Position numbers and translations under genes: made by a program
In this document: piece by piece, positions 53,352-63,885 of the stretch
Position numbering within the stretch: position 1 is the stretch's first letter
How the letters are laid out: every line of letters begins with the position of its first letter
DNA from: Lysobacterales bacterium
GTDB taxonomy: Bacteria > Pseudomonadota > Gammaproteobacteria > Xanthomonadales > Rhodanobacteraceae
DNA length: 64,000 nt
Assembly (NCBI GenBank): GCA_017305135.1
Contig: JAFKNA010000014.1
Location: 46,447 to 110,446, forward strand
Direction: 5' to 3'
Notes under the pieces: generated by a model
Database searches by the model: none
What the model saw: the letters and a program-made list of their open reading frames with translations, nothing else
Told to the model about the DNA's origin: nothing

Positions 53352-55156
53352 GCCTTCTTGCCTGGACGCTGCTCCTGCTCGGCACTGCGCTTGGGCTCGG
53401 GCTCTGGCGCACGCGCGGACGCGGCGCACTGCGGCGGGCGTTACTGCAGGTGGCGACAGTCGCGCTGCTGTATCCCACCTTGTTTCCGCCCTCGCTCCCG
53501 GAGGCCTTCAACCCGGGGGAGTTGCGGGTGCTGACGCCCGTGGCCAACCCCGCGGAAGGTTCCGGCGGCACGTCATTCCCGCGCAAGCGGGAATCCATTT
53601 TGCCGCCTTCAGGGGATGCCCGTATCGGTGGCCTTGAAGCCGGACGGACTGGCCAAGATCCCACCTCCGCGTCGCGCGCGGTCGCGCTGCCGGGCGCGCA
53701 AGCGCCACCTTCGGTGGAGCGCACGCCGGACCTCGCCACCGCGCTGCGCCGCCATCCGGAGGTGACCCGCCTCGCCGTCGCCGGTGGCGGTCTGCCGGCG
53801 CGCGACCGCGATGCCGCCCGCGGGCGGGTTGTTGCGTTCGACGCCGCGCCGCTGCCGTCCGGGGTGGTCGAGCTCGCCGTGCCGCCGAGCCTGATGGCGG
53901 GGCAGGTCTGGTCCGTCGATGGTCGCGTGGAAGGTGCACCGGGCGGGACGGTGGAACTGCAGGATCCCGGCGGCACCCGGGTGGCCAGCGCGAGCCTGGG
54001 CGAAGAGGGCGCGTTCCGGCTTTCCGCCACGGCGAAGATCGCAGGCCCCGCGCTCTACACGTTGAGCGTGATGGATTCGGCGGGAGAGCCGGTCGAACGC
54101 ATCGTCGTGCCGGTGGCGGTGCGTACCGGCAGCCCGCTCAGGGTCTTGCTTCTCGCTGGCGCGCCCGATGCGGAACTCAAGTATTTCCGCCGCTGGGCCG
54201 TGGACGCCGACCTCGATGTGCACAGCCGCATCGGCCTCAGCGAAGGCGTGGCCCTGCGTGAAGGCGCTGGTGCACTCGATCCGGCGACGCTGGCGGACAG
54301 CGACGTCGTGCTGATCGACGCGCGCGCCTGGGCCGGGCTCGCGTCCGCCGAGCGGGACGGCCTGCTCGCGGCGGTCCGCCACGGCCTCGGCCTGCTGCTG
54401 CGTCCCACCGGTTCCCTGCCGCCGGAGGTCGCGGCGGATTGGGCACGACTCGGTTTCCGATTCGAGCCCGCCGAAGCGCGAGCCGTGCGCCTCGATGCGA
54501 GGCTCGGCCTCGCGGCTTCGGGTCCTGCGTTCAGCCAGCAGGCTTTCACCGTCGCCGCCTCCGATGCGGCCCCGCTGCTGCGCGCCGATGATGGCAGCGT
54601 GCTCGCCTGGTCGCGTCTCGCGGGCGAGGGTCGCGCCGGCCTGTGGCTGCTCGCCGATGCATGGAAGCTGGGCCTTGCCGGCGATTCAGCCGCCTACGGC
54701 ACCCTCTGGAGCGACACCCTGGCCGCCATTGCGCGTCCACGCGACGATGCGCCACCTGAGCTGCGGCAGCACGCCTGGGTCGGCGAGCGCGTGCTCGTGT
54801 GCAGTCTCAAGGGTTCGGCCATCGTGGTGGATGGCGACGGCAATCGCACGCCGCTGCGGGTTGATGATGACGGATGTGCCGGCTTCTGGCCATGGGCGTC
54901 CGGCTGGCACATGCTGGAAAGCGGGGGCGAGACCTGGCCGTTCCACGTGCGTGAACGCGACGAGGCCGTCGCCCTGCATGCCGCCGAAACGCGACGCGGC
55001 ACGCAGGCGCTGCTCGGAACGTCGCATGAGGCCACCCCGAGCGCCTCGCGCGACGTGCCGCTGCCGCGCTGGCCGTTCTTCCTCGCCTTCCTTGCCGTGG
55101 CCGCACTGCTATGGTGGCTGGAGCGCAAGGCAGGCGGTGCAACCGCCGCCGCTTGA
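53348..55156 (+). CDS. Membrane protein with amidotransferase-like domain, carrying a REP-encoded insert
   Basis: This 602-residue protein has N-terminal helices (LLAWTLLLLGTALGLGLW) and a C-terminal helix (RWPFFLAFLAVAALLWWLERK). Between them lie a beta domain and a class I glutamine amidotransferase-like region (VLLLAGAPDAELKYFRRW...). Such proteins close MoxR/DUF58 operons. At about residues 74-84 the peptide TSFPRKRESIL is a translated repeat element (53571-53600) that keeps the frame open. It ends 60 bp before the Uma2 gene. Confidence 0.7.
   Translation: MSLLAWTLLLLGTALGLGLWRTRGRGALRRALLQVATVALLYPTLFPPSLPEAFNPGELRVLTPVANPAEGSGGTSFPRKRESILPPSGDARIGGLEAGRTGQDPTSASRAVALPGAQAPPSVERTPDLATALRRHPEVTRLAVAGGGLPARDRDAARGRVVAFDAAPLPSGVVELAVPPSLMAGQVWSVDGRVEGAPGGTVELQDPGGTRVASASLGEEGAFRLSATAKIAGPALYTLSVMDSAGEPVERIVVPVAVRTGSPLRVLLLAGAPDAELKYFRRWAVDADLDVHSRIGLSEGVALREGAGALDPATLADSDVVLIDARAWAGLASAERDGLLAAVRHGLGLLLRPTGSLPPEVAADWARLGFRFEPAEARAVRLDARLGLAASGPAFSQQAFTVAASDAAPLLRADDGSVLAWSRLAGEGRAGLWLLADAWKLGLAGDSAAYGTLWSDTLAAIARPRDDAPPELRQHAWVGERVLVCSLKGSAIVVDGDGNRTPLRVDDDGCAGFWPWASGWHMLESGGETWPFHVRERDEAVALHAAETRRGTQALLGTSHEATPSASRDVPLPRWPFFLAFLAVAALLWWLERKAGGATAAA
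53571..53600. repeat. CGTCATTCCCGCG-type REP hairpin inside a coding sequence
   Basis: ATTCCCGC and GCGGGAAT form the stem with loop GCAA, in the CGTCATTCCCGC...GGAATCCATTT context. The element is read as GTSFPRKRESI in the membrane-protein gene. It is the same family as the copies at 47282 and 63802. Confidence 0.85.
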
Positions 55157-55216
55157 CGGCAGCGCTGCTTCGCCAGGGTGATAGCCTGCGGGCAGGTACG
55201 CAGCGAGGTTGCCGCC

Positions 55217-55834
55217 ATGTCACGCCCGGCCGACGAACACCGATTCGGCGCCGCGGAATTCCTGGAATGGGAAGCCGCGCAGCCCGTCAAGCATGAATTC
55301 GTCGATGGCGAGGTGTTCGCCATGGCCGGCGCGTCCGATGCGCATGTCACCATCGCCCTCAACCTCGCCATCGCGCTCAGGAACCATTTCCGGGGCGGCC
55401 CCTGCAGCGTGTTCATTCCCGACATGAAGCTGCGCGTGGAAGCCGACGATGCGTACTATTACCCGGACGTGTTCGTCTCCTGCGCCGAATCCGATCGCGC
55501 CCACACGCACTGGAAGGCCGAACCGGTGTTCGTCGCCGAGGTGCTCTCGCCGAGCACCAGCGCGAACGACCGCGGCTGCAAGTTCGCGTCCTACCGCAAG
55601 CTGGCCAGCCTCGCGGAATATGCGGTCATCGACACCGAGCGCCAGGCAGTGGACCTGTTCCGCCGCATGGGGGATGGCAGCTGGCTGCTGTTTCCGATCG
55701 AGGGCGGCGGCACGCTGGAACTCGCCAGCCTGAAGCTCCGCGTCCCGCTGGACGAACTCTACGTCGATGTCCGCCTCGATCCGCCGACGCCGGGGCCGGA
55801 CGACAGCGTGCGGTGGCCGCCGGCGGCCGCGTAG
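55217..55834 (+). CDS. Uma2-family endonuclease (DUF820)
   Basis: This 205-residue PD-(D/E)xK-type protein shows the Uma2 pattern: HEFVDGEVFAMAG near the N-terminus, YYPDVFVSC with the catalytic Asp, and VAEVLSPSTSANDRGCKFASYRKL with the Glu and Lys. Uma2 proteins are common in cyanobacteria and some proteobacteria; function is unknown, though mobile-element or restriction roles are suspected. The start at 55217 is the ATG before RPADEHRFGAAEFL. No partner gene is adjacent. Confidence 0.85.
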   Translation: MSRPADEHRFGAAEFLEWEAAQPVKHEFVDGEVFAMAGASDAHVTIALNLAIALRNHFRGGPCSVFIPDMKLRVEADDAYYYPDVFVSCAESDRAHTHWKAEPVFVAEVLSPSTSANDRGCKFASYRKLASLAEYAVIDTERQAVDLFRRMGDGSWLLFPIEGGGTLELASLKLRVPLDELYVDVRLDPPTPGPDDSVRWPPAAA

Positions 55835-55835
55835 G

Positions 55836-55862
55836 GCCGCGCAGGCCGCGCAGGCCGCGCAG
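55836..55862. repeat. Three tandem copies of GCCGCGCAG
   Basis: Three perfect 9-bp direct repeats directly follow the Uma2 stop codon. They could vary by slippage. No function is visible. Confidence 0.8.
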
Positions 55863-55934
55863 GGCCGACCTGCGAGCCTGCGCTGGTTGATGGGCTGCAC
55901 TGCAGGTCGGGGCCAGGTCCCCGACGTTCGCAAC

Positions 55935-57302
<1,368 letters not shown>

Positions 57303-57475
57303 GCGCAATGATCGCAGCTATTCAGTGATCGCGCCCGCACGCAGGCGCGCCACGCCGACGCATGAACCTCAAGCGCGCGTGCGGTCAGTGCGAACGAGCG
57401 AGTCCTTTTCAAGGCGTGGATCAAAGGGCAGTCCAGCCACTCCGGTGCAATCAACAAGCGCGACGGCCGCCATGG

Positions 57476-58270
57476 TCATGGCGTCTTCGCTGCCATGCCG
57501 CTGAATGCCTCTTCCAGCCACTCGCGCATCAGCCGGTACGAGCGCTTGGCGATCTTCGCGTCGTAGCGGCAGCCGGGGGAATCCTCGCCGACCTCGGTGA
57601 AGCAGTGCACGGCGTGGCCGAACACCACGAATTCCCAGTCGGCGGGACTTTGCTGCATCTCGCTGCGGAACGCGACCGCGTCTGACATGGTGCCCTTGTC
57701 GTCGGCGCCGTTCATGGCCAGCACCGCGGCCCTGATGTTCTTCGCCAGCGCTGGATCGTCGGTGGAGAGCCCGCCGTGGAAGCTCACCACCGCGGCGACA
57801 TCGGCGCCGGAGCGGGCGAGGTCGAGTACCGCCGAACCGCCGAAGCAGAAGCCGATGGCGGCAATGCGGGAAGCGTCGATCGGCGCTTCGCCGGCCTGCG
57901 CGCGGAGCGCCGCGAGTCCGGCGCGGACCCGCTCGCGCATCAGCGTGCGGTCGCTGTAGAGCGGCTTCACCGCCGTGCCCGCCTCGGCGGCGCTGGCCGG
58001 ACGCAGATCCTTGCCGTACATGTCGGCGAGGAAGATGACGTAGTCCTTGCCGGCGATGCCTTCGGCCTTCTTGACCGCGGCTTCGTTGACGCCGTACCAG
58101 TTGGGCACCATCAGCAGCGCCGGGCGTTTCGCCTGCACCGAATCGTCGTAGACGAGGGTGCCACGCAGCGCCGTGTCGCCGGCCTGGTAGTCGACGGTGC
58201 GCGCCACCATGGCGGCCGTGGCGGGGAGGCTCGCAGCGCCGGCGAGGACGGCAAGGACGAGGCGGAACAT
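57476..58270 (-). CDS. Dienelactone hydrolase-family protein, exported
   Basis: This 264-residue protein has a signal peptide (MFRLVLAVLAGAASLPATAA). The alpha/beta hydrolase core has a cysteine nucleophile in GFCFGG and a histidine in FGHAVHCF, the DLH catalytic pattern. It is probably periplasmic; the substrate is unknown. It lies between hppA and dbpA on the same strand, after a strong hairpin. Confidence 0.88.
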   Translation of the reverse strand: MFRLVLAVLAGAASLPATAAMVARTVDYQAGDTALRGTLVYDDSVQAKRPALLMVPNWYGVNEAAVKKAEGIAGKDYVIFLADMYGKDLRPASAAEAGTAVKPLYSDRTLMRERVRAGLAALRAQAGEAPIDASRIAAIGFCFGGSAVLDLARSGADVAAVVSFHGGLSTDDPALAKNIRAAVLAMNGADDKGTMSDAVAFRSEMQQSPADWEFVVFGHAVHCFTEVGEDSPGCRYDAKIAKRSYRLMREWLEEAFSGMAAKTP

Positions 58271-58424
58271 GATCGATCTCCGGCAGCGCAGGGGAAGGCC
58301 ATCTTGCCACCAGCCGGCCCTGCCGGCGTGCGGCGACACCGAAGGCCGGATGGCCCGGTTCAGCCGGGAAACGCCTTGCAATGGTGGCTCGGCCGGGGGC
58401 GATGCAGGGCTCGCCCGGCAAGAT

Positions 58425-58455
58425 GAAGAACGGCGGCCCAGGGCCGCCGTTCTTC
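58425..58455 (-). terminator. Perfect stem-loop after hppA
   Basis: Fifteen-base complementary arms (GAAGAACGGCGGCCC / GGGCCGCCGTTCTTC) surround one central base, so about 14 bp pair with a 3-base loop. It lies 22 bp after the hppA stop on the minus strand. There is no U-run, but the stem is very stable and bidirectional. Confidence 0.65.
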
Positions 58456-58476
58456 ACGTTCCGTGAGTTGCGCGGC

Positions 58477-60510
58477 CTACAGCAACGGCACCAGCAGCAA
58501 GGCCACGATGTTGATGATCTTGATCAGCGGGTTCACCGCGGGACCCGCGGTGTCCTTGTAGGGATCGCCGACGGTGTCGCCGGTGACCGAGGCCTTGTGC
58601 GCCTCCGAGCCCTTGCCGCCGAAGTTGCCGTCCTCGATGTACTTCTTGGCATTGTCCCAGGCACCGCCGCCGGTGGTCATCGAGATGGCGACGAAGAGGC
58701 CGGTGACGATCGTGCCGATGAGAAGACCGCCGAGCGCCTTCGGCCCGAGCAGGAAGCCGACCAGGATCGGCACCACCACCGGGAGCAGCGAGGGAATCAT
58801 CATTTCCTTGATCGCGGACTTGGTCAGCAGGTCGACCGCGCGTGAATAATCGGGCTTGGTGGTGCCCTGCATGATGCCCTTGATCTCGCGGAACTGGCGG
58901 CGCACTTCCTCGACCACCGAGCCGGCGGCGCGGCCCACCGCTTCCATCGCCATCGCGCCGAACAGGTAGGGGATCAGGCCGCCGATCAGCAGGCCGATGA
59001 TCACCATGTGGTCGGAGATGTCGAAGGTGAAGATCTGGTCCGGATGCTGCACGCCGAGCTTGTGCGTGTAGTCGGCGAACAGGACCAGCGCGGCGAGGCC
59101 CGCCGAACCGATCGCATAGCCCTTGGTCACCGCCTTGGTGGTGTTGCCGACGGCGTCGAGCGGATCGGTCACGGCGCGCACTTCCGGCGGGAGCTCGGCC
59201 ATCTCGGCGATGCCGCCGGCGTTGTCGGTAATCGGGCCGTAGGCGTCCAGCGCCACGATCATGCCGGTCATCGACAGCATGGCGGTGGCGGCGATGGCGA
59301 TGCCGTAGAGGCCGGCCAGCCAGTAGGCGCCCCAGATGGCGGCGCAGATCGCCAGCACCGGCCAGGCGGTCGACTTCATCGAGATGCCAAGGCCCGCGAT
59401 GATGTTGGTGGCGTGACCGGTGGTCGAGGCCCTGGCGACGTGGCGCACCGGGCCGAACTCGGTCGCGGTGTAGTACTCGGTGATCCAGACGATGACGCCG
59501 GTCAGCACCAGGCCGATCACCGCGCTGCCGAACACGTTCCACGCGCCGTACACGCTGCCGGCCATCAGTTCCTGCGTCACCGGGATGAAGGCCAGCAGCG
59601 CCAGCACGCCGGAGACGATCACGCCTTTGTAGAGCGCGGTCATGATCTTGCCGCCGGGACGCGACTTGACGAAGAAGGTGCCGATGATCGAGGCGATGAT
59701 CGACACCCCGCCGATCACCAGCGGATAGAGCACCCCGTTCGGGCCCGCTTCCGCCGCCATCACGCCGCCGAGCAGCATGGTGGCGATCAGCGTCACCGCG
59801 TAGGTCTCGAAGAGGTCGGCGGCCATGCCAGCGCAGTCGCCGACGTTGTCGCCCACGTTGTCGGCGATCACCGCCGGGTTGCGCGGGTCGTCTTCCGGAA
59901 TGCCGGCCTCGACCTTGCCGACGAGGTCCGCGCCGACGTCAGCGCCCTTGGTGAAGATGCCGCCGCCGAGGCGCGCGAAGATCGAGATCAGCGATGAGCC
60001 GAAGGCGAGGCCGATCAGCGCGTGCAGCGCCTGGTCGGCGGTTTGTCCAAAGAAATGGATCAATACGACGTAATAGCCGGCGACGCCGAGCAGCGCCAGG
60101 CCCACCACCAGCATGCCGGTGATGGCGCCGCCGCGGAAGGCGACGGCCAGCGCCGCGGCAATGCCGCCGCGCGCAGCTTCTGCGGTGCGAACGTTCGCGC
60201 GCACCGAGATGTTCATGCCGATGTAGCCGGTAAGGCCGGAGAGGATCGCACCGATGGCGAAGCCGATCGCGGTGCCCCAGTCCAGCGCGAAGCCGATGAT
60301 GACGAACAGCACGACGCCGACGATGGCGATGGTGCGGTACTGGCGGTTCAGGTAGGCGCGGGCGCCTTCCTGGATGGCGGCGGCGATCTCCTGCATGCGC
60401 TCGTTGCCGGCCGGCCGGGCGAGCACCCAGCGGATCGACCACACGCCATAGACGATCGCAAGCACCGCGCAGATGAGCGCGATCCACAAACCATAGGTCT
60501 GGAACAACAT
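58477..60510 (-). CDS. hppA: H+-translocating membrane pyrophosphatase, K+-independent
   Basis: This 677-residue pump has about 16 hydrophobic segments. It couples PPi hydrolysis to proton export. It has the catalytic loop [19 protein letters not shown], the [18 protein letters not shown] metal-binding motifs and, diagnostically, [10 protein letters not shown]; lysine rather than alanine after GNTT marks the K+-independent group. AGGGAGG precedes the ATG. The frame ends LLLVPLL, as usual for bacterial HppA. Confidence 0.95.
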   Translation of the reverse strand: MLFQTYGLWIALICAVLAIVYGVWSIRWVLARPAGNERMQEIAAAIQEGARAYLNRQYRTIAIVGVVLFVIIGFALDWGTAIGFAIGAILSGLTGYIGMNISVRANVRTAEAARGGIAAALAVAFRGGAITGMLVVGLALLGVAGYYVVLIHFFGQTADQALHALIGLAFGSSLISIFARLGGGIFTKGADVGADLVGKVEAGIPEDDPRNPAVIADNVGDNVGDCAGMAADLFETYAVTLIATMLLGGVMAAEAGPNGVLYPLVIGGVSIIASIIGTFFVKSRPGGKIMTALYKGVIVSGVLALLAFIPVTQELMAGSVYGAWNVFGSAVIGLVLTGVIVWITEYYTATEFGPVRHVARASTTGHATNIIAGLGISMKSTAWPVLAICAAIWGAYWLAGLYGIAIAATAMLSMTGMIVALDAYGPITDNAGGIAEMAELPPEVRAVTDPLDAVGNTTKAVTKGYAIGSAGLAALVLFADYTHKLGVQHPDQIFTFDISDHMVIIGLLIGGLIPYLFGAMAMEAVGRAAGSVVEEVRRQFREIKGIMQGTTKPDYSRAVDLLTKSAIKEMMIPSLLPVVVPILVGFLLGPKALGGLLIGTIVTGLFVAISMTTGGGAWDNAKKYIEDGNFGGKGSEAHKASVTGDTVGDPYKDTAGPAVNPLIKIINIVALLLVPLL

Positions 60511-60689
60511 CGAACCCTCCCTTCACGAACAGGCCGAAAAAGATGAACCCCGGGGAACACGGACAATCCGCCGCAGTATAGCCACGCGCCGCCGCGGGCG
60601 GCTATGCGCAAGTCCCCGCAGCCGTTGCGGGCGCGGCGGTGCTAGGCTCGACGCCGGTCGTGTCCGCGGCCGCGAAAAGGAGAGAAGCC

Positions 60690-61937
60690 ATGCGAGGAAT
60701 TCCTGCAGGCGGTCGCCGAGCCGCCATCACGGTGCTGGCGACGCTGGCGTGCACCCTGGCGCAGGCCGCCGACCCCACCATCACAGTGCAGTTCGCGCCG
60801 GCGCCGCTGCCGACCGTCAAGGGGCCGGTGCTGGTCTACGAGCTCAACGTCCACAATTTCGACTCCGCCGAATGCGCGCGGCTTGCCGGCGTCGCCATGG
60901 CGGGCGGGGTGGAAGCGGCGGCACTGGCGGGGCACTGGTCCGGCTCGGCGCTGGCCGGCAATGCACTGGTGTACAGCGGCGCCATGAAGCCTGTCGCCAC
61001 GCCGCCCGAAGGACCCGTCGACATTCCCGCCGGCGGCGGCGCGATCCTCTACTTCCACGTGCCGCTCGCCAATGCGGTGCCGGCGCCATCGGCCCTGCGG
61101 CACGAACTCGCCTTCGAATCCTGCGACGGGGTGGCGGGGCAGGCGCGGCAGGTGGAAGTCGAGATTCCGGTGTCCGCCGAGCCGCCGGTCGTGGTCGGCC
61201 TGCCATTCGAAGGCGCGGGCTGGGTCGCCGGCGATGCGGTGAACGACCGCGGCGTACACCGCCGCACCGCCATTCCCGTCGAGGGTGCAGGCGGTCAGCC
61301 GTTGCTCGGCCGCTTCCACGTGCCCGAGCGCTACGCGATCGACTGGGTGATGACTGACGACCAGGCGCGGCGCGCCATCGGCCCGGTGGATCGCAACGAA
61401 AGCTACCTCGCCTTCGGTCAGGAGATCCTCGCCGCGGCCGATGGCGTGATCGTGGCGGTCCGCGACGGCTTTCCGAACCACACGCCGCCCTACAACCCGC
61501 CCGGCCAGACCACGCAGACCGCCGCCGGCAACTACATCATGCAGGACATCGGCGGTGGCCGCTTCGCCTTCTACGCGCACCTCGTGCCGGGCAGCCTGCG
61601 CGTGGCGGTGGGCGACGAGGTCAGGCGGGGCGAGGTGATCGCGCTGCTCGGCAACAGCGGCAACACCTCCGAGCCGCACCTGCACTTCCACGTCTCCGAC
61701 GGTCCCGACCCGCTGATGTCCGAAGGCGTGCCGTTCGTCTTCGATCATTTCGCCGCCGCCGGCCATGCCGACGGCATGAACGAGGAGAGTGGGCGCTTCG
61801 ACGACTGGCAGGCGCACCATCCGCTGCCCACGCGCGGGCTGATGCCGGCAAGTTTCCAGACCATCGACACCCATGGCGCGCGGTCGCTGCATCCCCGTCC
61901 CTTGCCACCCCTGCCGATACGCGCGCCCGGCGGCTGA
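60690..61937 (+). CDS. M23-family (LytM-type) metallopeptidase, exported
   Basis: This 415-residue exported protein has a signal (RAAITVLATLACTLAQA), an N-terminal beta domain and a C-terminal peptidase_M23 domain. The zinc histidine motif HLHFHV and the conserved GRFAFYAHLVPGS...LLGNSGNTSEPHLHFHVSDG are visible. It may cleave peptidoglycan cross-links or act as a zinc-binding regulator. AAAGGAGAGA before ATG 60690 fixes the start. It is divergent from hppA across 179 bp. Confidence 0.9.
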   Translation: MRGIPAGGRRAAITVLATLACTLAQAADPTITVQFAPAPLPTVKGPVLVYELNVHNFDSAECARLAGVAMAGGVEAAALAGHWSGSALAGNALVYSGAMKPVATPPEGPVDIPAGGGAILYFHVPLANAVPAPSALRHELAFESCDGVAGQARQVEVEIPVSAEPPVVVGLPFEGAGWVAGDAVNDRGVHRRTAIPVEGAGGQPLLGRFHVPERYAIDWVMTDDQARRAIGPVDRNESYLAFGQEILAAADGVIVAVRDGFPNHTPPYNPPGQTTQTAAGNYIMQDIGGGRFAFYAHLVPGSLRVAVGDEVRRGEVIALLGNSGNTSEPHLHFHVSDGPDPLMSEGVPFVFDHFAAAGHADGMNEESGRFDDWQAHHPLPTRGLMPASFQTIDTHGARSLHPRPLPPLPIRAPGG

Positions 61938-61947
61938 ACGACGCTCA

Positions 61948-61976
61948 CGAAAAACCCGGCCTGCCGAAGCAGGCCG
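61948..61976 (-). terminator. Rho-independent terminator after the barrel gene
   Basis: On the minus strand a 10-bp stem (CCCGGCCTGC / GCAGGCCGGG) with a UUCG loop precedes five U residues. It lies 68 bp after the outer-membrane barrel stop at 62045 and abuts the M23 gene end, so it may serve both directions. Confidence 0.88.
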
Positions 61977-62044
61977 GGTCGCTGTGACGGGCGTCCATGC
62001 CCGGCTCTGGGGAGGGTTCCGGCGCGAGCGGGCGCCGGCAGGGA

Positions 62045-62653
62045 TCAGAAGCGGTACTCGGCGCTCACCGAGACCAGATCCGGGTTGAAGTCCAGGCCGC
62101 GGACATTGGCCTTGTAGTAGTCGTAGTTGAGACCGACGCTGAAGTTGTTGTTGAAGTCGTAACCGAAGCCCACGCCGCCATACCACTTGTTGCCGGTATC
62201 GTTCACGCCGGTCACCACGTAGAGCGGCTCGCCACCGGGCGAATTCTGCACCGAGTTGATGTAGGTGCCGCGCACGTCGGCACGGAAGTAGCCGGCGCGA
62301 CCGCTGACGTACCAGTTGTCCGTCAGGTTGATGTGGGTGTTGGCGCCGATGTTCCAGCCCTTGACGCGTGCATCGCCCAGATCGACACCAGCGTAGGTGC
62401 TGCGTGGTCCGAAGCTGCCAAGGTCGGCATAGCCGCCCTCGACGCCGATCAGCACGTTCGGGGCCACCGCCCAGCGATAGCCGAAGTTGGCCGCGTAGCC
62501 TGTGTCATCGTCGTTGTAGGCCCCCTTGTCGAGGTTCGCCTGGCCGATGTTGCCGTTGATGAAGAAGCCGCTGGCATTCTGGGCCAGCCCCAGCGCCGGC
62601 AGCGCGAACAGACCGGTACCGGCCAGGGCAAGGGCGAGAAGCTTGGTTTTCAT
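62045..62653 (-). CDS. Small outer-membrane beta-barrel protein (OmpA-like / opacity type)
   Basis: This 202-residue protein has a signal peptide (LLALALAGTGLFALPALGLA) and about eight amphipathic beta-strands (FFINGNIGQANLDKG, WNIGANTHINLTDNWYVSGR, etc.). The C-terminus is Phe (VSAEYRF), the insertion signal for outer-membrane barrels. It has no periplasmic OmpA peptidoglycan-binding domain. It resembles Omp_b-brl proteins. A strong terminator follows. Confidence 0.85.
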   Translation of the reverse strand: MKTKLLALALAGTGLFALPALGLAQNASGFFINGNIGQANLDKGAYNDDDTGYAANFGYRWAVAPNVLIGVEGGYADLGSFGPRSTYAGVDLGDARVKGWNIGANTHINLTDNWYVSGRAGYFRADVRGTYINSVQNSPGGEPLYVVTGVNDTGNKWYGGVGFGYDFNNNFSVGLNYDYYKANVRGLDFNPDLVSVSAEYRF

Positions 62654-62810
62654 GTGTGACTCCGACTGTTGTGGTGTGTTGTGTCAGCCGGCGCCTCCTG
62701 CGCCGTCCATCTTCGACTCGTCCTGGCCCGCGGACGTTCGGTCCTGCGGGCGACGCATTTAAGATGGGATTCAGTCGGAGGGTTTCAATACCCGGCAGTT
62801 TAGAAATTAT

Positions 62811-63653
62811 TCAGCGCTTCCCGGAACGTTGCCGCGACGCGTCGAGCTGCCGGTTGAGCAGGGCCGCGAGCCGCGCCGCCGCTTCCAGCACGCGCTGCTC
62901 GGCGAGCGGGCGCATGCGTGCCGCGTAGTTCCCGTCCAGCACGTGAGTCTTCGGATAGAGGCCGCCGTCTCGGGTGGCGCGGCAGGATTCCTCCGCCCAG
63001 GCTACGGACTCGCCCGTGGCGCGCGGCCTGGGCCTGCGCGCGAGTACGTCGGCATGCGCCTTCCAGCCGAGCCTGCGGCTGGCGAGCACCGGCGAATCCC
63101 ACACCGCGTGGAGGTTCGTGCCACGCCCGTTCCAGCGCACCTGGTAGCGGTTGCCGCCCCGGTCCGGCCTGTAGCCCGCGTGCAGCGGTTGGTGCACGTC
63201 GGCGACGAAGTGCACCAAGAAGCGCAAGGCTTCTGCGCGCTGCGCATCCGGCCTGGTGCGATCGCCGAGGACGGCCGCGTAGCGTTCGATCCCGGCCACA
63301 ATGCAGCGCCCATCAGGGCAGTCGCGCCGGGCCACGTAGCGGCAGGATGCACCCGCGAAATTGACGAAGTGCAGCGGCGCCGTCTCGCGCCACAGCGCCC
63401 GCTGCCCCGGATCGTTGCGCAGCTCGTCGGCCCAGGGCGCGACGTCGGCCAGCGATTGCCCGCCGAGCAGCCGCCGCGTTTCGGCCTTCGCGGCCGGCGT
63501 CAGCTGCCGCGCCGCGAGCTCGCCGACCATGCGATGTCCCGCCGGCCCCCAGGCGAGGGCGAGGGCGGGGAGGGCGATCAGCAGCAAGCAGAGTATTCGA
63601 AGCAGCGCGACCACACTGGCTGGCCCGGCACGGAGGACGCCCGAGTGTGCCAT
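62811..63653 (-). CDS. S1/P1 nuclease
   Basis: This 280-residue exported zinc nuclease has a signal peptide ending LPALALA and a mature N-terminal Trp (WGPAGHRMVGELA), which is a zinc ligand in this family. Other ligands are in WADELR, HFVADVHQPLHAG and GGNRYQVRW, with NLHAVWD. All match the S1/P1 pattern for degrading single-stranded nucleic acids and nucleotides outside the cytoplasm. Residue ALALAW supports export and processing at Trp. Confidence 0.9.
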   Translation of the reverse strand: MAHSGVLRAGPASVVALLRILCLLLIALPALALAWGPAGHRMVGELAARQLTPAAKAETRRLLGGQSLADVAPWADELRNDPGQRALWRETAPLHFVNFAGASCRYVARRDCPDGRCIVAGIERYAAVLGDRTRPDAQRAEALRFLVHFVADVHQPLHAGYRPDRGGNRYQVRWNGRGTNLHAVWDSPVLASRRLGWKAHADVLARRPRPRATGESVAWAEESCRATRDGGLYPKTHVLDGNYAARMRPLAEQRVLEAAARLAALLNRQLDASRQRSGKR

Positions 63654-63801
63654 GCCCGCGCCGCGCGATTGGCCAACGAGCCCCCGGCTCTCCTTGGGAA
63701 TGCCGAGCTCCGGCTCGGCGCTCTTCTCGCGCGTGGCGGCGAGGTGAACAGCGGCCGGGCGGAAGCGGGCCCTCCGAGGAAACTCTGATCAAGTCTCTCG
63801 A

Positions 63802-63864
63802 CGTCGTGCCCGCGAAGGCGGACATCCACTGAAAACACCAACTTGGATCCGCGCTTTCGCGCAC
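63802..63864. repeat. Inverted pair of degenerate CGTCATTCCCGCG-type REP elements
   Basis: CGTCGTGCCCGCGAAGGCGG lies at 63802-63821, and the oppositely oriented GGATCCGCGCTTTCGCG copy at 63845-63861. They face each other over a short gap, forming a BIME-like pair. The element is next to the partial gene at the window edge. Confidence 0.7.
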
Positions 63865-63885
63865 TGCTGTCCGGCACGGTTGTTG

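Noticed and set aside
50025-53429. 1134-codon open frame on the minus strand
   Set aside because: It is a shadow of the BatA-like and DUF4175-like genes, which have consistent start-stop overlaps with their neighbours.
60575-60580. TATACT -10 element upstream of hppA
   Set aside because: The -10 hexamer is good but nothing resembling a -35 lies 16-18 bases upstream, so a promoter is not claimed.
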